From assembly GCA_009746045.1 (NCBI GenBank), contig RPFO01000702.1, positions 310,001-374,000 of the forward strand: DNA of 64,000 nucleotides. Reading direction: 5' to 3'. Source of the stretch: Mesostigma viride. Taxonomy: Eukaryota > Streptophyta > Mesostigmatophyceae > Mesostigmatales > Mesostigmataceae. Positions 52,111 through 63,046 of this stretch are shown piece after piece. Both the position numbers and the translations under genes were made by a program. Below the pieces are notes generated by a model. It was not told where the DNA came from. It did not search any database and was given only the letters and a program-made list of their open reading frames with translations. Numbering within the stretch: position 1 is the stretch's first letter; each line of letters starts with the position of its first letter.

Positions 52111-53001
52111 TTATATTTTTATTTTTTCCCATCTATTATGAAACCAGAACCACTGGGAAGGGTTTTCTTTAATCCATTTCTCCAGTGTTTGATTAATAAG
52201 CAGCATTATATTGTACACATCATTTTCTTTACTGCCAGTAGGCTGATATTTTATCTCCGGATGGAGAATAGCTTTAAAATTGCTTTCCTTAATGCGGATT
52301 AATTGACAAGGTATAATCGGATAATTATATTGTAAACTCAGCTTGGCAATAGCATTTGCCGTCATCGCTGGCCTGCCAAAAAAGGGTACTTCAATACCAT
52401 CATTCATTTTCTGATCAACAAGCATAGCAATCGAGTAGCCGTTTTTTATGGCCCGCACCAAACCTTTAGCCCCAGTTGGTCCTTTAGCTATCATAAGTAC
52501 ATTTGGATTTTTGCTACGGGTTCGAAGAATTTCCCTGTCGACATAAGAGTTATTTGCTTTTCGGTAAATAATGGCAAATTTCGGGTAAATATCGGTTATA
52601 TGTCTTATAACAAAATCCCAATTAGCCTGATGAGCTAAAAAAAGTAAAAATGGTTTTTTAGTCTGCTGATAACTTTTTACATTTTCTATGCCCTCCATAG
52701 TAAACATGGACTTCATTTCCTGATCAGACAATTCGTTAATAAAAGGAAATTCACCGATATATTTACCAAAATTATCCCATATTTGAGGAATAATTTTTTT
52801 GATGTCAAATTCCTCTCCAAATACCTTATCTAAATTTCGTTCTGCTATTTTAGTAACTCTCATATATGGACCTAAGAACCTGGCTGTCCAACTGCAAAAA
52901 GCTACTGAATTCTTAAAACCTATTATTTTCATGGTTTTTATAAACATTTTTAAAAAAACATATTCAATAAAATGTTTAATTTTTTTGGAATAATTTTTCA
53001 T
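52111..53001 (-). CDS. lpxL: Lipid A biosynthesis acyltransferase LpxL/HtrB
   Basis: Inner-membrane lauroyl-type acyltransferase that adds a secondary acyl chain to Kdo-lipid A. The catalytic H-x4-D is H124 to D129 in LAHQANWDF; further motifs are IIYRKANNSYVD, GAKGLVRAIKNGYSIAMLVDQKMNDGIEVPFFGRPAMT. Length is normal. It overlaps lpxK by 26 bp, forming a lipid A cluster with waaA. Confidence 0.92.
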   Translation of the reverse strand: MKNYSKKIKHFIEYVFLKMFIKTMKIIGFKNSVAFCSWTARFLGPYMRVTKIAERNLDKVFGEEFDIKKIIPQIWDNFGKYIGEFPFINELSDQEMKSMFTMEGIENVKSYQQTKKPFLLFLAHQANWDFVIRHITDIYPKFAIIYRKANNSYVDREILRTRSKNPNVLMIAKGPTGAKGLVRAIKNGYSIAMLVDQKMNDGIEVPFFGRPAMTANAIAKLSLQYNYPIIPCQLIRIKESNFKAILHPEIKYQPTGSKENDVYNIMLLINQTLEKWIKENPSQWFWFHNRWEKIKI

Positions 53002-53965
53002 ATACTAAATCTATACATTTCTGCTCATTTTCAAACTCAAGGCCGACTCTAGCACATATTACCAGCTCTTTGTATTTATTAGCTAATTTAACGTAATCTT
53101 TTTCTGTGGTAATTAAAGACGCATTATTTAACTTTGCTAAATCTATTAACTTTTTTACCTCCTCATCAGAATAATTATGATGATCTCCAAATGACATGTA
53201 TTGTTTAATTTTTAAGTTATTCTCTAATAATAACGAATAAAATTTTTCTGGATTACCAATACCAGCAAAAGCAATATATTCAATATCTTTATCTAGATTT
53301 TCTTTTAATTTAATAGCAGCTGCAAAATACGGTCTTTGACTTAAAGAAATATTACCAATTAGGCTAGAATCTTTACATTTATTATTACCGATCATAAAAA
53401 TTAAATCAGATTTTGCTAAACCAGATTTTAAGCTTTCTCTTAACGGCCCCGCAGGAAAAATTCTGTTGTTTCCTATCCCATTTAGCGAGTCAATAGTTAG
53501 TATTTGTAAATTTTTTTGTAAAACTGGATTTTGCATACCATCATCTAAAATCACTATTTCCGGATTCATCTGCTGAATCAATGGAAGGGCATAGTTAATT
53601 TTTTTTGCAGCTATTACAGAACCGTATTTCCGAAGCATTACTGATTCATCTCCTACTTCTTTTGCAGTATCGGTTTTTTCAACTAATTTTACTTTCGCAA
53701 GGCGCGATTTATAAGCTTTAGTAACAATTACAAACGAAATGTTTTTTTGAATAAGCTTTTGCGCTAACCATGCTACAATTTGAGTTTTACCACTTCCTCC
53801 TAATGTTATATTACCCACACAAATTATTTTTTGAGGCAATACTATCTTTTTGGTAGTCTGAGCTCTTACAAAACCAAGGAATATATATATATATGAAAAA
53901 AATATCATTATAGAGGAAAGCCAGGTTTTTTTAGACCAAAAATTAGGGTATTTTAAATTAATCAT
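52976..53965 (-). CDS. lpxK: Tetraacyldisaccharide 4'-kinase LpxK
   Basis: Phosphorylates the 4' position of the lipid A disaccharide. A single N-terminal membrane helix precedes the P-loop VGNITLGGSGKTQIVAWLA; ILDDGMQN and GPLRES are the family motifs. 329 residues, normal. It overlaps waaA by 8 bp and lpxL by 26 bp. Confidence 0.95.
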   Translation of the reverse strand: MINLKYPNFWSKKTWLSSIMIFFSYIYIFLGFVRAQTTKKIVLPQKIICVGNITLGGSGKTQIVAWLAQKLIQKNISFVIVTKAYKSRLAKVKLVEKTDTAKEVGDESVMLRKYGSVIAAKKINYALPLIQQMNPEIVILDDGMQNPVLQKNLQILTIDSLNGIGNNRIFPAGPLRESLKSGLAKSDLIFMIGNNKCKDSSLIGNISLSQRPYFAAAIKLKENLDKDIEYIAFAGIGNPEKFYSLLLENNLKIKQYMSFGDHHNYSDEEVKKLIDLAKLNNASLITTEKDYVKLANKYKELVICARVGLEFENEQKCIDLVYEKLFQKN

Positions 53966-55241
53966 TAAAAAAAATGTCTATCTGTTGAAGGTAATTACCT
54001 AAAATTTTTTGTTTAGATTTAACATATCTCTTTGCATTATCGGAATATTCTCGGTAGATTTTCCGGTTTTTATCTTCCATAAAAAATAGAATCTGATTTT
54101 TTAATTCTTCGGAAGTATTAATCTGTATACAAGCCTTATTTTCAAGCATTTCGTTAGTTATATTTTGAAAGTTACCCATATTCGGACCTACAATAATAAC
54201 ATTCTCAAAATATGCAGGCTCTAGCAAATTATGACCTGCTATCCGACTTTTCATTTTAAAAGAACCACCAATAAAAGTAATATCAGCAAGGCTATAAAAT
54301 AATCCTAACTCACCAAAACTATTAACAATATAAAGGTCATTTTTTAGAATATTATTTTTGGTTTTATGTGATCGTAGGCTATATTTTAGCCCTAGCTTAT
54401 TACACATTAAACCGACATAACTCGCCCTTTCCGGATGCCTTAAAATAATAATCGGATAAAACTTATCTATTTTTTCTTCCTTAAACTGATAAATTATATC
54501 TAATAATACTGCCTCATCTTCTTCATGTGTACTAGCTGCAACAAAAATTTTTCTATCCTTAAATAATTCTTGTAGATAAGCTAGCTCTTTTTTATTTACT
54601 TCTAATTCCTGATTAGAAAATTTTATGTTACCTAAATTCTCAGCTTTATTACAACCAAGTGATTGGTATTTTTCTAAATCGACCTTGCTTTGAACTCCAA
54701 TATAAGAAAAGGAGTCAGTTAATAACTTAAATATTTTAGGAAATTTTTGCCAAATCTGAAAAGATTTATCAGATAATCTACCATTTAAAAGTATTAATTT
54801 ACATTTTTTAGCTCCAAAAGTAACTAATACTGGCCAAATATCAGATTCAACAAATATCCCAACAGTAGGTCTCCAATATTGGTAAAATTTTCTTATGGTA
54901 AAAATATTATCAAGTGGAGTAAATTCATGATATACGCCTGGAGGTAGCCATTTATTTATAAGGTTTGCGGACGATAATGTGCCCGTTGTAATTAAAAAAT
55001 CAGTATTTTGGTACTTTTTTTTTAGCTGATTTACAAGATTAATTGCGATCATGGATTCCCCAACACTGGCAGCATGAATCCATATTAATTTCTCTCTGTT
55101 TCTTTTTGTGCTGTATAAAGTAAATCTACTTCTTAAAGATTTTATATTTTCTTTCCCTTTTATTGCCCTAACCAAAAGTATTATAATATAAAAAGGAAAA
55201 AGACTAACAGTTAGCAAATTGTATAGCAAAATAATACTCAT
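53958..55241 (-). CDS. waaA: Kdo transferase WaaA (KdtA)
   Basis: GT-B glycosyltransferase that attaches Kdo to lipid IVA. An N-terminal membrane anchor (LLYNLLTVSLFPFYIIILL) is followed by WIHAASVGE, TGTLSSANL, ESDIWP and the donor-domain motifs AASTHEEDEAVLLD, LRHPERA, TFIGGSF and GHNLLEPAYF. 427 residues, normal. The three-gene run waaA-lpxK-lpxL follows rpoD by 111 bp. Confidence 0.95.
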   Translation of the reverse strand: MSIILLYNLLTVSLFPFYIIILLVRAIKGKENIKSLRSRFTLYSTKRNREKLIWIHAASVGESMIAINLVNQLKKKYQNTDFLITTGTLSSANLINKWLPPGVYHEFTPLDNIFTIRKFYQYWRPTVGIFVESDIWPVLVTFGAKKCKLILLNGRLSDKSFQIWQKFPKIFKLLTDSFSYIGVQSKVDLEKYQSLGCNKAENLGNIKFSNQELEVNKKELAYLQELFKDRKIFVAASTHEEDEAVLLDIIYQFKEEKIDKFYPIIILRHPERASYVGLMCNKLGLKYSLRSHKTKNNILKNDLYIVNSFGELGLFYSLADITFIGGSFKMKSRIAGHNLLEPAYFENVIIVGPNMGNFQNITNEMLENKACIQINTSEELKNQILFFMEDKNRKIYREYSDNAKRYVKSKQKILGNYLQQIDIFFND

Positions 55242-55352
55242 TTTGTTTTTTAATTAAACTCTTGCGATTACCCTCCTTATGAGATTTCACATTAAATTTT
55301 GAGATTTAATTGATTGCAGCAATAAAATTGGTTTTAAATTATAAAATCAGTC

Positions 55353-57302
55353 TCACTCATTAATATTATTTTGCAATTTACTAGAACCACTTAGGAAACT
55401 GCGCATTTTTTTAGATCGTGTTGGATGTTTTAGTTTACGCAAAGCTTTTGCCTCAATTTGTCTTATTCTTTCTCGAGTGACGTGAAACTGCTGTCCAACC
55501 TCTTCTAAAGTATGATCGGTATTCATACCAATACCAAACCTCATTCTAAGAACTCTTTCCTCACGAGGGGTAAGACTAGACAGAATTCGGGTAGTGGTTT
55601 CTCGTAAGTTTGACTGAATTGCGGCATCAATAGGTAAAATAGCATTTTTATCTTCAATAAAGTCGCCAAGATAACTTCCATCCTCATCTCCAACAGGATT
55701 TTCTAAACTTACAGGCTCTTTTGCAATTTTCATTACCTTTCTTACTTTATCAACAGGCATGGAAAGGCGGTTTGCAATTTCAGCGGGTGTTGGTTCGTAC
55801 CCTAGTTCACTTAGCATTTGCCTAGATGTACGAATAATTTTATTAATTGTTTCGATCATATGAACAGGAATACGGATTGTACGTGCTTGATCAGCAATAG
55901 ATCTAGTAATAGCCTGCCGTATCCACCAAGTAGCATAAGTAGAAAATTTAAAGCCCCGGCTGTATTCAAATTTATCTACAGCTTTCATTAAGCCAATATT
56001 TCCCTCTTGAATAAGATCTAAAAACTGCAACCCTCGGTTAGCATATTTTTTTGCAATCGAAATAACAAGCCTTAAATTCGCTTCGATCATTTCTTTTTTA
56101 GCTCTGCTTGACTGTCTTTCGCCCTTCTGGATAGAATTAACTATTCTTTTAAATTCAAAAATTGGTAAGCCAATAACTGACTCTTCTTTTTTTAATTCAG
56201 AAATTGTGTTATCAACAGCTGCAACTTCTTCATGAATAAACTTTTTCCAAGCAATTTCCTTTTTCTTCTGAATTTTTTCTTTCCAGCTATTATCAATTAC
56301 TGAACCTATATACTCTTTTAGGAAATTTTGGCGTTTAACCCCGTGCTTCTCTGCTAGTTTTAGCAATTCAGTTTCTTTTGCTACTAACTTCTTATTTGTT
56401 TCATATATATCTACCAGAATTTCTTCAATACGTTTGGTATTAAAATGTATAGATGAGATTTCTTCGGTCAATTCAATAAGAGCGTTTTTGTATTTTTTGT
56501 TCGAAGCAAGAGAAGAAGTTTGTTTTTTTACTAAATAATGAGTTTTTGTTTCAGAAAGTAATTTATCGCAAATCTTTGCTATCCGCTCCATCTTGTCTAA
56601 TATATTCGGTAACAACTCAGCTTCCATAGCTGAAATAGAAAGAGAAGATACCTCTTCCGAATCATTATCACCATCAGCGTCGGTATCGGTTAAGTCTCCC
56701 TCATTTTCATCGTTTTTATTGTCGGTACTACTGACAATCGCTGTATCATCCTCTATATTTGCTTCGAGGTCAATTAAATCACGCAAAGCAATTTTTTCAT
56801 TAACCAAATCCTCATACAATTTGATGAATTTCTTCATCGCCGTGGGGCTTTCACAAAGGGAGTGAAGCATCAATTTTTTTCCTTCATCAATGCGTTTTGC
56901 TATCTCTATTTCATTTTCGCGTGAGAGAAGTTCTACTCCTCCCATATCACGGAGATAAAGCCTGACAGTATCATCGGTAGAACCCAGGTTTTCTGAGTTA
57001 GCATCATCCTCTTCTTCACTATCAATAGCCGAACTGGAAATATTGAGCTCTTCGCTAACGTTAATATCAAGCTTTATATCGTCATTATTATCGTCGTCAA
57101 TAATATCGATACCCGCTTCTGAAAACTTGGATATAGCATTTTCCAGATCATCAACAGAAAGTTTCTTATTTGCGGCAATAGATTTGTTGATCTGGTTGTA
57201 GGTTACAAAACCTTTCTTTTTGCTTTCAACTACTAAGTTATCAACTTTTTTAAAATCATTGTTCTTGAGTTTTTCAACTGGATTTGTCTTTTCTTTATTC
57301 AT
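55353..57302 (-). CDS. rpoD: RNA polymerase primary sigma factor RpoD
   Basis: Housekeeping sigma-70 of 649 residues. Region 1.1 is at the N-terminus, followed by an acidic run ([11 protein letters not shown]) and a large non-conserved region. Region 2 is clear ([67 protein letters not shown]), as are region 3 and the region 4 helix-turn-helix ([27 protein letters not shown]). It follows dnaG by 32 bp in the conserved primase-sigma arrangement. Confidence 0.97.
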   Translation of the reverse strand: MNKEKTNPVEKLKNNDFKKVDNLVVESKKKGFVTYNQINKSIAANKKLSVDDLENAISKFSEAGIDIIDDDNNDDIKLDINVSEELNISSSAIDSEEEDDANSENLGSTDDTVRLYLRDMGGVELLSRENEIEIAKRIDEGKKLMLHSLCESPTAMKKFIKLYEDLVNEKIALRDLIDLEANIEDDTAIVSSTDNKNDENEGDLTDTDADGDNDSEEVSSLSISAMEAELLPNILDKMERIAKICDKLLSETKTHYLVKKQTSSLASNKKYKNALIELTEEISSIHFNTKRIEEILVDIYETNKKLVAKETELLKLAEKHGVKRQNFLKEYIGSVIDNSWKEKIQKKKEIAWKKFIHEEVAAVDNTISELKKEESVIGLPIFEFKRIVNSIQKGERQSSRAKKEMIEANLRLVISIAKKYANRGLQFLDLIQEGNIGLMKAVDKFEYSRGFKFSTYATWWIRQAITRSIADQARTIRIPVHMIETINKIIRTSRQMLSELGYEPTPAEIANRLSMPVDKVRKVMKIAKEPVSLENPVGDEDGSYLGDFIEDKNAILPIDAAIQSNLRETTTRILSSLTPREERVLRMRFGIGMNTDHTLEEVGQQFHVTRERIRQIEAKALRKLKHPTRSKKMRSFLSGSSKLQNNINE

Positions 57303-57334
57303 ATTTTTGTTATGATAATAATTAGAAAATTGCC

Positions 57335-59125
57335 TTAGTTTATAAAAAATTCACTTAACTTACTGAGTTGTTTAGAAGTTTCCTGAATCTCTTTCAAATA
57401 AGAAGGCGCTTTGAGCCTAACCTCTTCTTTATTACTATTTATTATATTAATGTATTCTTGTTTTAGCGATAATAAATAGTATTTTTTACTTAATAAATCA
57501 AAAATTAGCTCGCAATTTGCTTTATTTTTTTCAATAAAAATTGTATCTAGAAAAATTTTCTTGGGATCAGATAATACTAAAAAACTGTCATAAAATCCAG
57601 TTTTTTCTGCAAGTTCTTTGGTCTTATTCTCATTAATATCGTCATACATATCTATTTGACTAATATACCATTCTTTGAATTCGTTCAAATCAGGAGAGGA
57701 TAGAGTTAAATCTGATACAAATTCTCTAATTCTGGCAATTTTTAGCAGACCAGGAAACTTTATAATAAAACTGCATAAAGATAATTCAAGCACTTCCATT
57801 TCGGTGTATTCCTTATCACCATTACTTCCAATATACGTCTTATTATTTTTCTTTAACCCATTGCGTGCTCCTTTCTTATTATAAAGCTTCTGCCACATCT
57901 GTTCCTTGAAATAGCGCCGAAAATTAGCGGACAGCACCTTGTCTTTTATCTGTAAGCATAAAGTGTCTAATGTAGACTCTAAAACAGCTTTAGATTCCGC
58001 AGAGGAAAAAGTTTTCCCTCCATATTCGCTCAACCAAATAGCTTCTGATAAATTGATTCTTTCTGCAAGTAGTTTATTAAATAATTCAATACCCTCGGAT
58101 TTAATAACTTCATCTGGATCTTTGGAATTCGGTAGTATTACGAAAGAAATTTTTTTATCGTAAGCAATCATCGGCAGCGCTATATCGATTAATCTGCGAC
58201 TCGCTCTTTGTCCTGCATTGTCCCCATCAAGGCAAATTATAATTTCCTCCCCAGATCGCCACAATTTTTGCAGATGCTTTTCCGTTACCGACGTACCAAG
58301 GCTTGCAACAGCTTCATTTATTCCAGCCTGGTGTAAAGCAATTACATCCATATAACCTTCGACTACAATTGAGTAATTTTTTTTATAAGACGCACTGATT
58401 GCGGTGTTTTCTCCATACATTGTCTCGCTTTTTTTAAACACTAAAGTTTCTGGAGAATTTATATATTTGGGCATTCCATCCCCAATCACCCTTCCTCCGA
58501 ATCCTACAATTCTATTATAGGTATTTCTAATAGGAAAGATTATTCTATTATTAAATACCTCATAAATTTTACCATCTTCTTTCTTGCCCACTAAGCCTGA
58601 GCTTAATAAAATTTTTAGAGGGATAGATTTTTTTTCAAAATACTTAATTAAAAGCCCTTTTCCCGGCGCATAACCTATAGAAAATTGTTCCTTGATATTT
58701 TTAGTGATACCGCGGGCTAGTAAATATCCTTCAACTTCTTTATTGATCTGGTCAGTAAAGTAAGCTGAGGCTAATTCCAAGACATTATATATTTGATCTG
58801 CTTCATCATATTCCTTTTGTTGATCAGCAGACATTTTAGGTAACTCTATAGAATTTTCTTGAGCTATTTTTATTGCAGCTTCTTTATAACTAAGCCCTGT
58901 AGTTTCGGCTACAAATTTGATGATGTCTCCATGTACACCGCAACCAAAACAGTGGTAAAATCTTTTTGCGTCATTAACGGTAAAAGAAGGGGTTTTTTCA
59001 GAGTGGAATGGACATATCCCTAAATATTCATTACCTTTTTTAGTTAAAGAAACCTTTTGCTTTACTATATCGGAGGTTCTTATTTGCTCTCTTAGGTAGT
59101 TGTAAAACTCCACAGGAATTATCAT
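57335..59125 (-). CDS. dnaG: DNA primase DnaG
   Basis: Synthesises RNA primers at the fork. The zinc-binding CHC2 ligands are C38, H41, C59 and C62. The TOPRIM core carries [15 protein letters not shown] and [14 protein letters not shown], preceded by FGGRVIGDG. The C-terminal helicase-interacting region is divergent. 596 residues, normal. Co-directional with rpoD. Confidence 0.96.
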   Translation of the reverse strand: MIIPVEFYNYLREQIRTSDIVKQKVSLTKKGNEYLGICPFHSEKTPSFTVNDAKRFYHCFGCGVHGDIIKFVAETTGLSYKEAAIKIAQENSIELPKMSADQQKEYDEADQIYNVLELASAYFTDQINKEVEGYLLARGITKNIKEQFSIGYAPGKGLLIKYFEKKSIPLKILLSSGLVGKKEDGKIYEVFNNRIIFPIRNTYNRIVGFGGRVIGDGMPKYINSPETLVFKKSETMYGENTAISASYKKNYSIVVEGYMDVIALHQAGINEAVASLGTSVTEKHLQKLWRSGEEIIICLDGDNAGQRASRRLIDIALPMIAYDKKISFVILPNSKDPDEVIKSEGIELFNKLLAERINLSEAIWLSEYGGKTFSSAESKAVLESTLDTLCLQIKDKVLSANFRRYFKEQMWQKLYNKKGARNGLKKNNKTYIGSNGDKEYTEMEVLELSLCSFIIKFPGLLKIARIREFVSDLTLSSPDLNEFKEWYISQIDMYDDINENKTKELAEKTGFYDSFLVLSDPKKIFLDTIFIEKNKANCELIFDLLSKKYYLLSLKQEYINIINSNKEEVRLKAPSYLKEIQETSKQLSKLSEFFIN

Positions 59126-59129
59126 AAAT

Positions 59130-59744
59130 TTAAAAAATTAAATTTAAAATTACTGTTGTTAAACAATAACAAACAGGAATGGATAAATTGTCATTAATTT
59201 TTATTTGACCAGCATAAAATTCAGCTAATGTGGCCATAAGGGAACTAAAAATTATGATAATAAAACTTGTAGGGTGGCTGACAAAAAAATAGATTACTGT
59301 GCTAATAAAAACGCTGGAAATAAAAAACGCACCAGCACCCACTAAGGATTTGCCATTTTTTAGCGGCATTCCATATTTCATGCCTACTAATGCTGCAATA
59401 CAATCAGATATGATCAGGATGAGCCACGAAGTAATTACTAGACCTTTAGAAAAAAATAAACAACTTATTAAAAGCCCCAGAGCCATATAACTTGCTCCGC
59501 TAAGCTTGTAGAAACCAGTTCTTTCTTTATTTCTAAGAAATTTGCTAAAAAATTTATCAACTACCTCTTTAATTTTCTGATTATGATGCCTAGATATATC
59601 AGCATAGAGTGTAAACCCAGTAAGTATTAACAGTAATACGTTCATACTTGTTTTAGGAATAAACGAATAAACTAAAGGAAATATTAACCCGTATAAATGA
59701 AAAATTTTTCGCCTGATTTCAAAATTAAGATTTTCATTTTGCAT
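59130..59744 (-). CDS. Polyprenol/diacylglycerol kinase-like membrane protein
   Basis: A 204-residue protein with six or seven hydrophobic segments. EIRRKIFHLYGLIFPLVY at the start, DCIAALVGMKYGMPLKNGKSLVGAGAFFISSVF in the middle and LMATLAEFYAGQIKINDNLSIPV near the end match the SEC59/DGK1-type CTP-dependent lipid kinase family (related to phosphatidate cytidylyltransferase). Likely phosphorylates a lipid alcohol; substrate unknown. It ends 4 bp before dnaG begins. Confidence 0.72.
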   Translation of the reverse strand: MQNENLNFEIRRKIFHLYGLIFPLVYSFIPKTSMNVLLLILTGFTLYADISRHHNQKIKEVVDKFFSKFLRNKERTGFYKLSGASYMALGLLISCLFFSKGLVITSWLILIISDCIAALVGMKYGMPLKNGKSLVGAGAFFISSVFISTVIYFFVSHPTSFIIIIFSSLMATLAEFYAGQIKINDNLSIPVCYCLTTVILNLIF

Positions 59745-59818
59745 AAAATTTTTAGCTAATTTGACAAACGCAATTAGTCTAAATATACTTCAAATCTTAA
59801 CTTAAACAAGACATAATT

Positions 59819-60307
59819 ATGGTCAAATTCCCTATCACTAAAAAAGGCTTCGAACTCCTAGAAAAAGAAATTAAACATTTGAAGCACGTTGAAAGGCCTA
59901 CAATTATTGAGGCTATTTCAACAGCACGGGATTTTGGTGATTTATCGGAAAATGCGGAGTATCACGCAGCACGAGAAAAACAGAGTTTTGTTGAAGGGCG
60001 GATTTTAGATTTAGAGGATAAACTCTCAAGAGCCGAAATTATTGATATTTCTAAACTATCAAAAGAAAGTATAAAATTTGGCGCTACTGTCAAATTAGTG
60101 GATGAAGATACAGAAGAAGAAGTAACATACATAATAGTTGGAGAGTATGAGGCTGATATTACTAAGAAACGAGTCTCGATCCAATCTCCAATTGCAAAAG
60201 GACTTATTGGCAAATCTGTAGGAGATATTGTAGAAATAACAACTCCTAAGGGAAACAAAGTGTTTGAAATATTAGAAATTTCATATCCGGACATAGATTT
60301 AGGTTAA
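59819..60307 (+). CDS. greA: Transcript cleavage factor GreA
   Basis: Rescues backtracked RNA polymerase. The 162 residues start with the coiled coil ITKKGFELLEKEIKHLKHVERPTII, then ARDFGDLSENAEYHAAREKQSFVEGRI at the tip (acidic DLSENAEY), followed by the FKBP-like domain with SPIAKGLIGKSVGDIVEITTPKG. Length is normal. Confidence 0.97.
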   Translation: MVKFPITKKGFELLEKEIKHLKHVERPTIIEAISTARDFGDLSENAEYHAAREKQSFVEGRILDLEDKLSRAEIIDISKLSKESIKFGATVKLVDEDTEEEVTYIIVGEYEADITKKRVSIQSPIAKGLIGKSVGDIVEITTPKGNKVFEILEISYPDIDLG

Positions 60308-60338
60308 GTATTTTTTTCTTAATTTTTGAAATAAGTTA

Positions 60339-60347
60339 TGCTATAAT
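60339..60347 (+). promoter_or_regulatory. Extended -10 promoter of rpoH
   Basis: TG-C-TATAAT, a perfect extended -10 element, lies 28 bp before the rpoH ATG, in the 67-bp gap after greA. No clear -35 is seen. Confidence 0.55.
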
Positions 60348-60374
60348 AAATTTCATTGAAGTTAGAGGTATTAT

Positions 60375-61271
60375 ATGTCTAATATAAATTTGCCTGTTAT
60401 TTCTTCTAGTTCTGGATTTAACAAGTATTTGCAAGAAATAAACAATATACCTTCTCTGACAAAAGAAGAAGAGTTTTTGCTTGCTAAGAATTATCTTGAA
60501 AATAATGATCTTGAAGCAGCTCATAGGCTTGTACTTAGCCACTTGAAACTAGTTGTAAAAATAGCCATTAAATATAAAAATTATGGTCTACCGTTACCTG
60601 AGCTTGTATCGGAAGGAAACATTGGTTTAATGCAAGCAGTAAAAAAATATGATCATAAACTTGGCTTCAGACTCTCTACTTATGCTATGTGGTGGATAAA
60701 AGCTTCTATCCAGGAGTATGTACTTAAATCATGGTCACTTGTAAAGATTGGGACAACCTCAGCACAAAAAAAATTATTTTTTAGCCTTGGTAAGATTAAA
60801 CATCGTATAATTAATACTTATGCACGGGCTATTAATGATCAAGATTATCAAGAGATGGCAGATGAGCTTGGTGTGTCTCTTAAGGAAGTAGTAGAAATGG
60901 ATCAACGTATGGCAGGTCCTGATATTTCACTGAATCGTTCCGCAAATCGTGAAGACGAAAATGCCGAGATAATTGAATTTTTACCGGAACAGAAACCAAA
61001 TCAGGAAATATCTTTACTGCAAAAACAAGATATAGAAAATAAAAAACTGGTATTAGCCGAGGCTATGCAAGTTTTAAATGAAAGGGAGGTTAAGATTCTA
61101 ACTGCTAGAAAGCTTAATTATTCACCTGAAACACTTGATAGCTTAAGCATGGAATATAACATTTCAAAAGAACGTGTAAGGCAGATAGAAACTAGAGCAT
61201 TCGAAAAACTGCAAAATTATGTACTAGCTAGAGTTTCTAGAGACGGTCAACTTCTAGAGACGGTCAACTAG
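60375..61271 (+). CDS. rpoH: Heat-shock sigma factor RpoH (sigma-32)
   Basis: Alternative sigma factor of 298 residues for heat-shock genes. Region 2 reads HLKLVVKIAIKYKNYGLPLPELVSEGNIGLMQAVKKYDHKLGFRLSTYAMWWIKASIQEYVLKSWSLVKIG, followed by the RpoH box QKKLFFSLGKIK and region 4 (LSMEYNISKERVRQIETRAFEKL). The last codons lie in a 17-bp tandem duplication that changes the reading frame at the C-terminus. Confidence 0.95.
   Translation: MSNINLPVISSSSGFNKYLQEINNIPSLTKEEEFLLAKNYLENNDLEAAHRLVLSHLKLVVKIAIKYKNYGLPLPELVSEGNIGLMQAVKKYDHKLGFRLSTYAMWWIKASIQEYVLKSWSLVKIGTTSAQKKLFFSLGKIKHRIINTYARAINDQDYQEMADELGVSLKEVVEMDQRMAGPDISLNRSANREDENAEIIEFLPEQKPNQEISLLQKQDIENKKLVLAEAMQVLNEREVKILTARKLNYSPETLDSLSMEYNISKERVRQIETRAFEKLQNYVLARVSRDGQLLETVN
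61235..61268. repeat. 17-bp tandem duplication at the 3' end of rpoH
   Basis: TTCTAGAGACGGTCAAC occurs twice without a gap (61235-61251 and 61252-61268), followed at once by the TAG stop. Because 17 is not a multiple of three, the second copy shifts the frame. Confidence 0.9.
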
Positions 61272-61714
61272 TAAAAGCCATATCAGGGTGATCTTACCCC
61301 CATATAAAGAATTCTGTTTCTTGGTTGAAGCTATTAGTGGAGGCTGACCTAACTATTAAATTTGGTTTTAGATAGTAACAATTGGTTTAGCAGTTTTTTC
61401 TATAAAAATAATTTTTAGAGTGGTCTTTTCTAAAAATTATGTTACAATGCCTATACTAATAAAAGCAATACCTAGATTATTAAATATTATGATAAAGCGA
61501 AAACATTTTTAGTTTAATTATCTGCCGCTCAAAGCTGAGCTTTTTAAATTTTTCTAGAATTTGTTTTTATTGTTTTATTATGTACCAACCTTTTATAACC
61601 TTCCTTACTTATCTCCTCCTTACTCTTAAGTTGTTGATGGCACGAAAACGTCCTTGATAATTTTTAAACCAATTACTTAAAAAACATCAAAATTAACTTA
61701 AAAACAAAATTATT
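61272..61714. other. 443-bp region between rpoH and the symporter gene
   Basis: No protein-coding frame is seen. It contains an extended -10 element (TG-T-TACAAT, 61443-61448) and a hairpin followed by five T residues (61528-61546), the ends of a possible small RNA. The 168 bp beyond the terminator form the leader of the symporter gene. Confidence 0.5.
61528..61546 (+). terminator. Rho-independent terminator-like hairpin
   Basis: GCTCA and TGAGC pair around an AAGC loop and are followed directly by TTTTT. The stem is short (5 bp) but the layout is classical. No annotated gene ends just before it. Confidence 0.5.
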
Positions 61715-63022
61715 ATGGACTATTTATTTGACATCATTGCCGCATTAAGTTCTTTATACTGGAGTTATATAGGTTGGGCAGTAATCTGCGCTGCGGGATT
61801 TTATCTTACTATAATATCTAGAGGCTTCCAATTCCGTGCTATTGGCAATTTCAAAAAAAATATAAAGGATATTTTACAAGAAGGTGGTAATAAGGCTAAT
61901 ACTGGCATTCATCCAATAAAGCTTTACTTTGCCTCTGTAGGAGGAATGGTAGGACTTGGAAATATTATCGTCATAAGTACTGCCCTCATGATTGGCGGCC
62001 CGGGAAGTATCTTTTGGACTATAATAGCTTCAATCTGTGGAATGTTAATAAAATATTCAGAAATATATTTGGGAGTAAAACATCGTCAGCCAAATAAAAA
62101 TGGAGGGTTTGACGGTGGTCCTATGTATTACCTGCGTGACGCTTTTAAAAATAACTATGTACCATGTATTGCGGCTTTTCTTATATGTTTATACGGCGTA
62201 GAAACTTATCAGTTTTTAGTACTAGTAGACAGAATTGAGCATAGTTTTGAATTAAATAGAATGGCCGTAATTTTAGGACTATTAGCATTAGTTTTATATA
62301 GTTCTATTGGCGGCATAAAAAGACTAGCTAGCATATGCACCATAATAATGCCTATATTTATGCTTGTTTATGTTTTTGTAGCTTTATACATTATTGTTAG
62401 TAATATACATATTTTGCCAGAATTTTTTGCTACCGTCATTACTTCTGCTTTTACTGGACATGCTCCAATAGGAGGTTTTGTCGGTAGTAGTATGATCTTA
62501 GCCACATACCATGGCATGTCCAAAACCGTTTATTCCGGAGATATTGGTATCGGTTATGACTCCATAGTGCAAAGCGAAACTAATATAGTAAATCCGGAAA
62601 AACAAGCTACTCTAGCTGTATACGCATTATTTACCGATACTTTTATATGCATACTTACTAATACTATGCTTGGGGTAACCGGTGCATGGTATAAATTTAA
62701 TCATCTGGATGAAACCACAATAGTTTCAAAGACGATAGCTAATTACTTTCCATATAGCGATTTATTTGTAACTTTATTACTATTCTTTGCCGGATTTACA
62801 ACAATAATCGCTTATTTAACAACCGGAACAAAATGTGCAAAATATTTAAGTCCTAAATATGGAAAAATAATATATTTGATATATGCTATATTTGCTTTTA
62901 TATTTTTCTGCAATTTTTCCCAAGATAAAGTTATTGTAGTAATGGGATTGCTTAGCGGAATTCTTGTATTGATAAATGTATCTGGAATGATAAAATTACG
63001 GAAGGAAATTAAGTTTAATTGA
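61715..63022 (+). CDS. Sodium:alanine/glycine symporter (AGCS family)
   Basis: Integral membrane importer of amino acids, driven by sodium. The 435 residues hold ten or more membrane helices. The family motifs are VGGMVGLGNIIVISTALMIGGPGSIFWT, GGFDGGPMYYL and the substrate-site GFVGSSMILATYHGMSKTVYSGDIGIGYDSIVQSET. Plausible uptake of host amino acids by an intracellular bacterium. Confidence 0.9.
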   Translation: MDYLFDIIAALSSLYWSYIGWAVICAAGFYLTIISRGFQFRAIGNFKKNIKDILQEGGNKANTGIHPIKLYFASVGGMVGLGNIIVISTALMIGGPGSIFWTIIASICGMLIKYSEIYLGVKHRQPNKNGGFDGGPMYYLRDAFKNNYVPCIAAFLICLYGVETYQFLVLVDRIEHSFELNRMAVILGLLALVLYSSIGGIKRLASICTIIMPIFMLVYVFVALYIIVSNIHILPEFFATVITSAFTGHAPIGGFVGSSMILATYHGMSKTVYSGDIGIGYDSIVQSETNIVNPEKQATLAVYALFTDTFICILTNTMLGVTGAWYKFNHLDETTIVSKTIANYFPYSDLFVTLLLFFAGFTTIIAYLTTGTKCAKYLSPKYGKIIYLIYAIFAFIFFCNFSQDKVIVVMGLLSGILVLINVSGMIKLRKEIKFN

Positions 63023-63046
63023 ATAAATATTTATATAATTAAAAAC

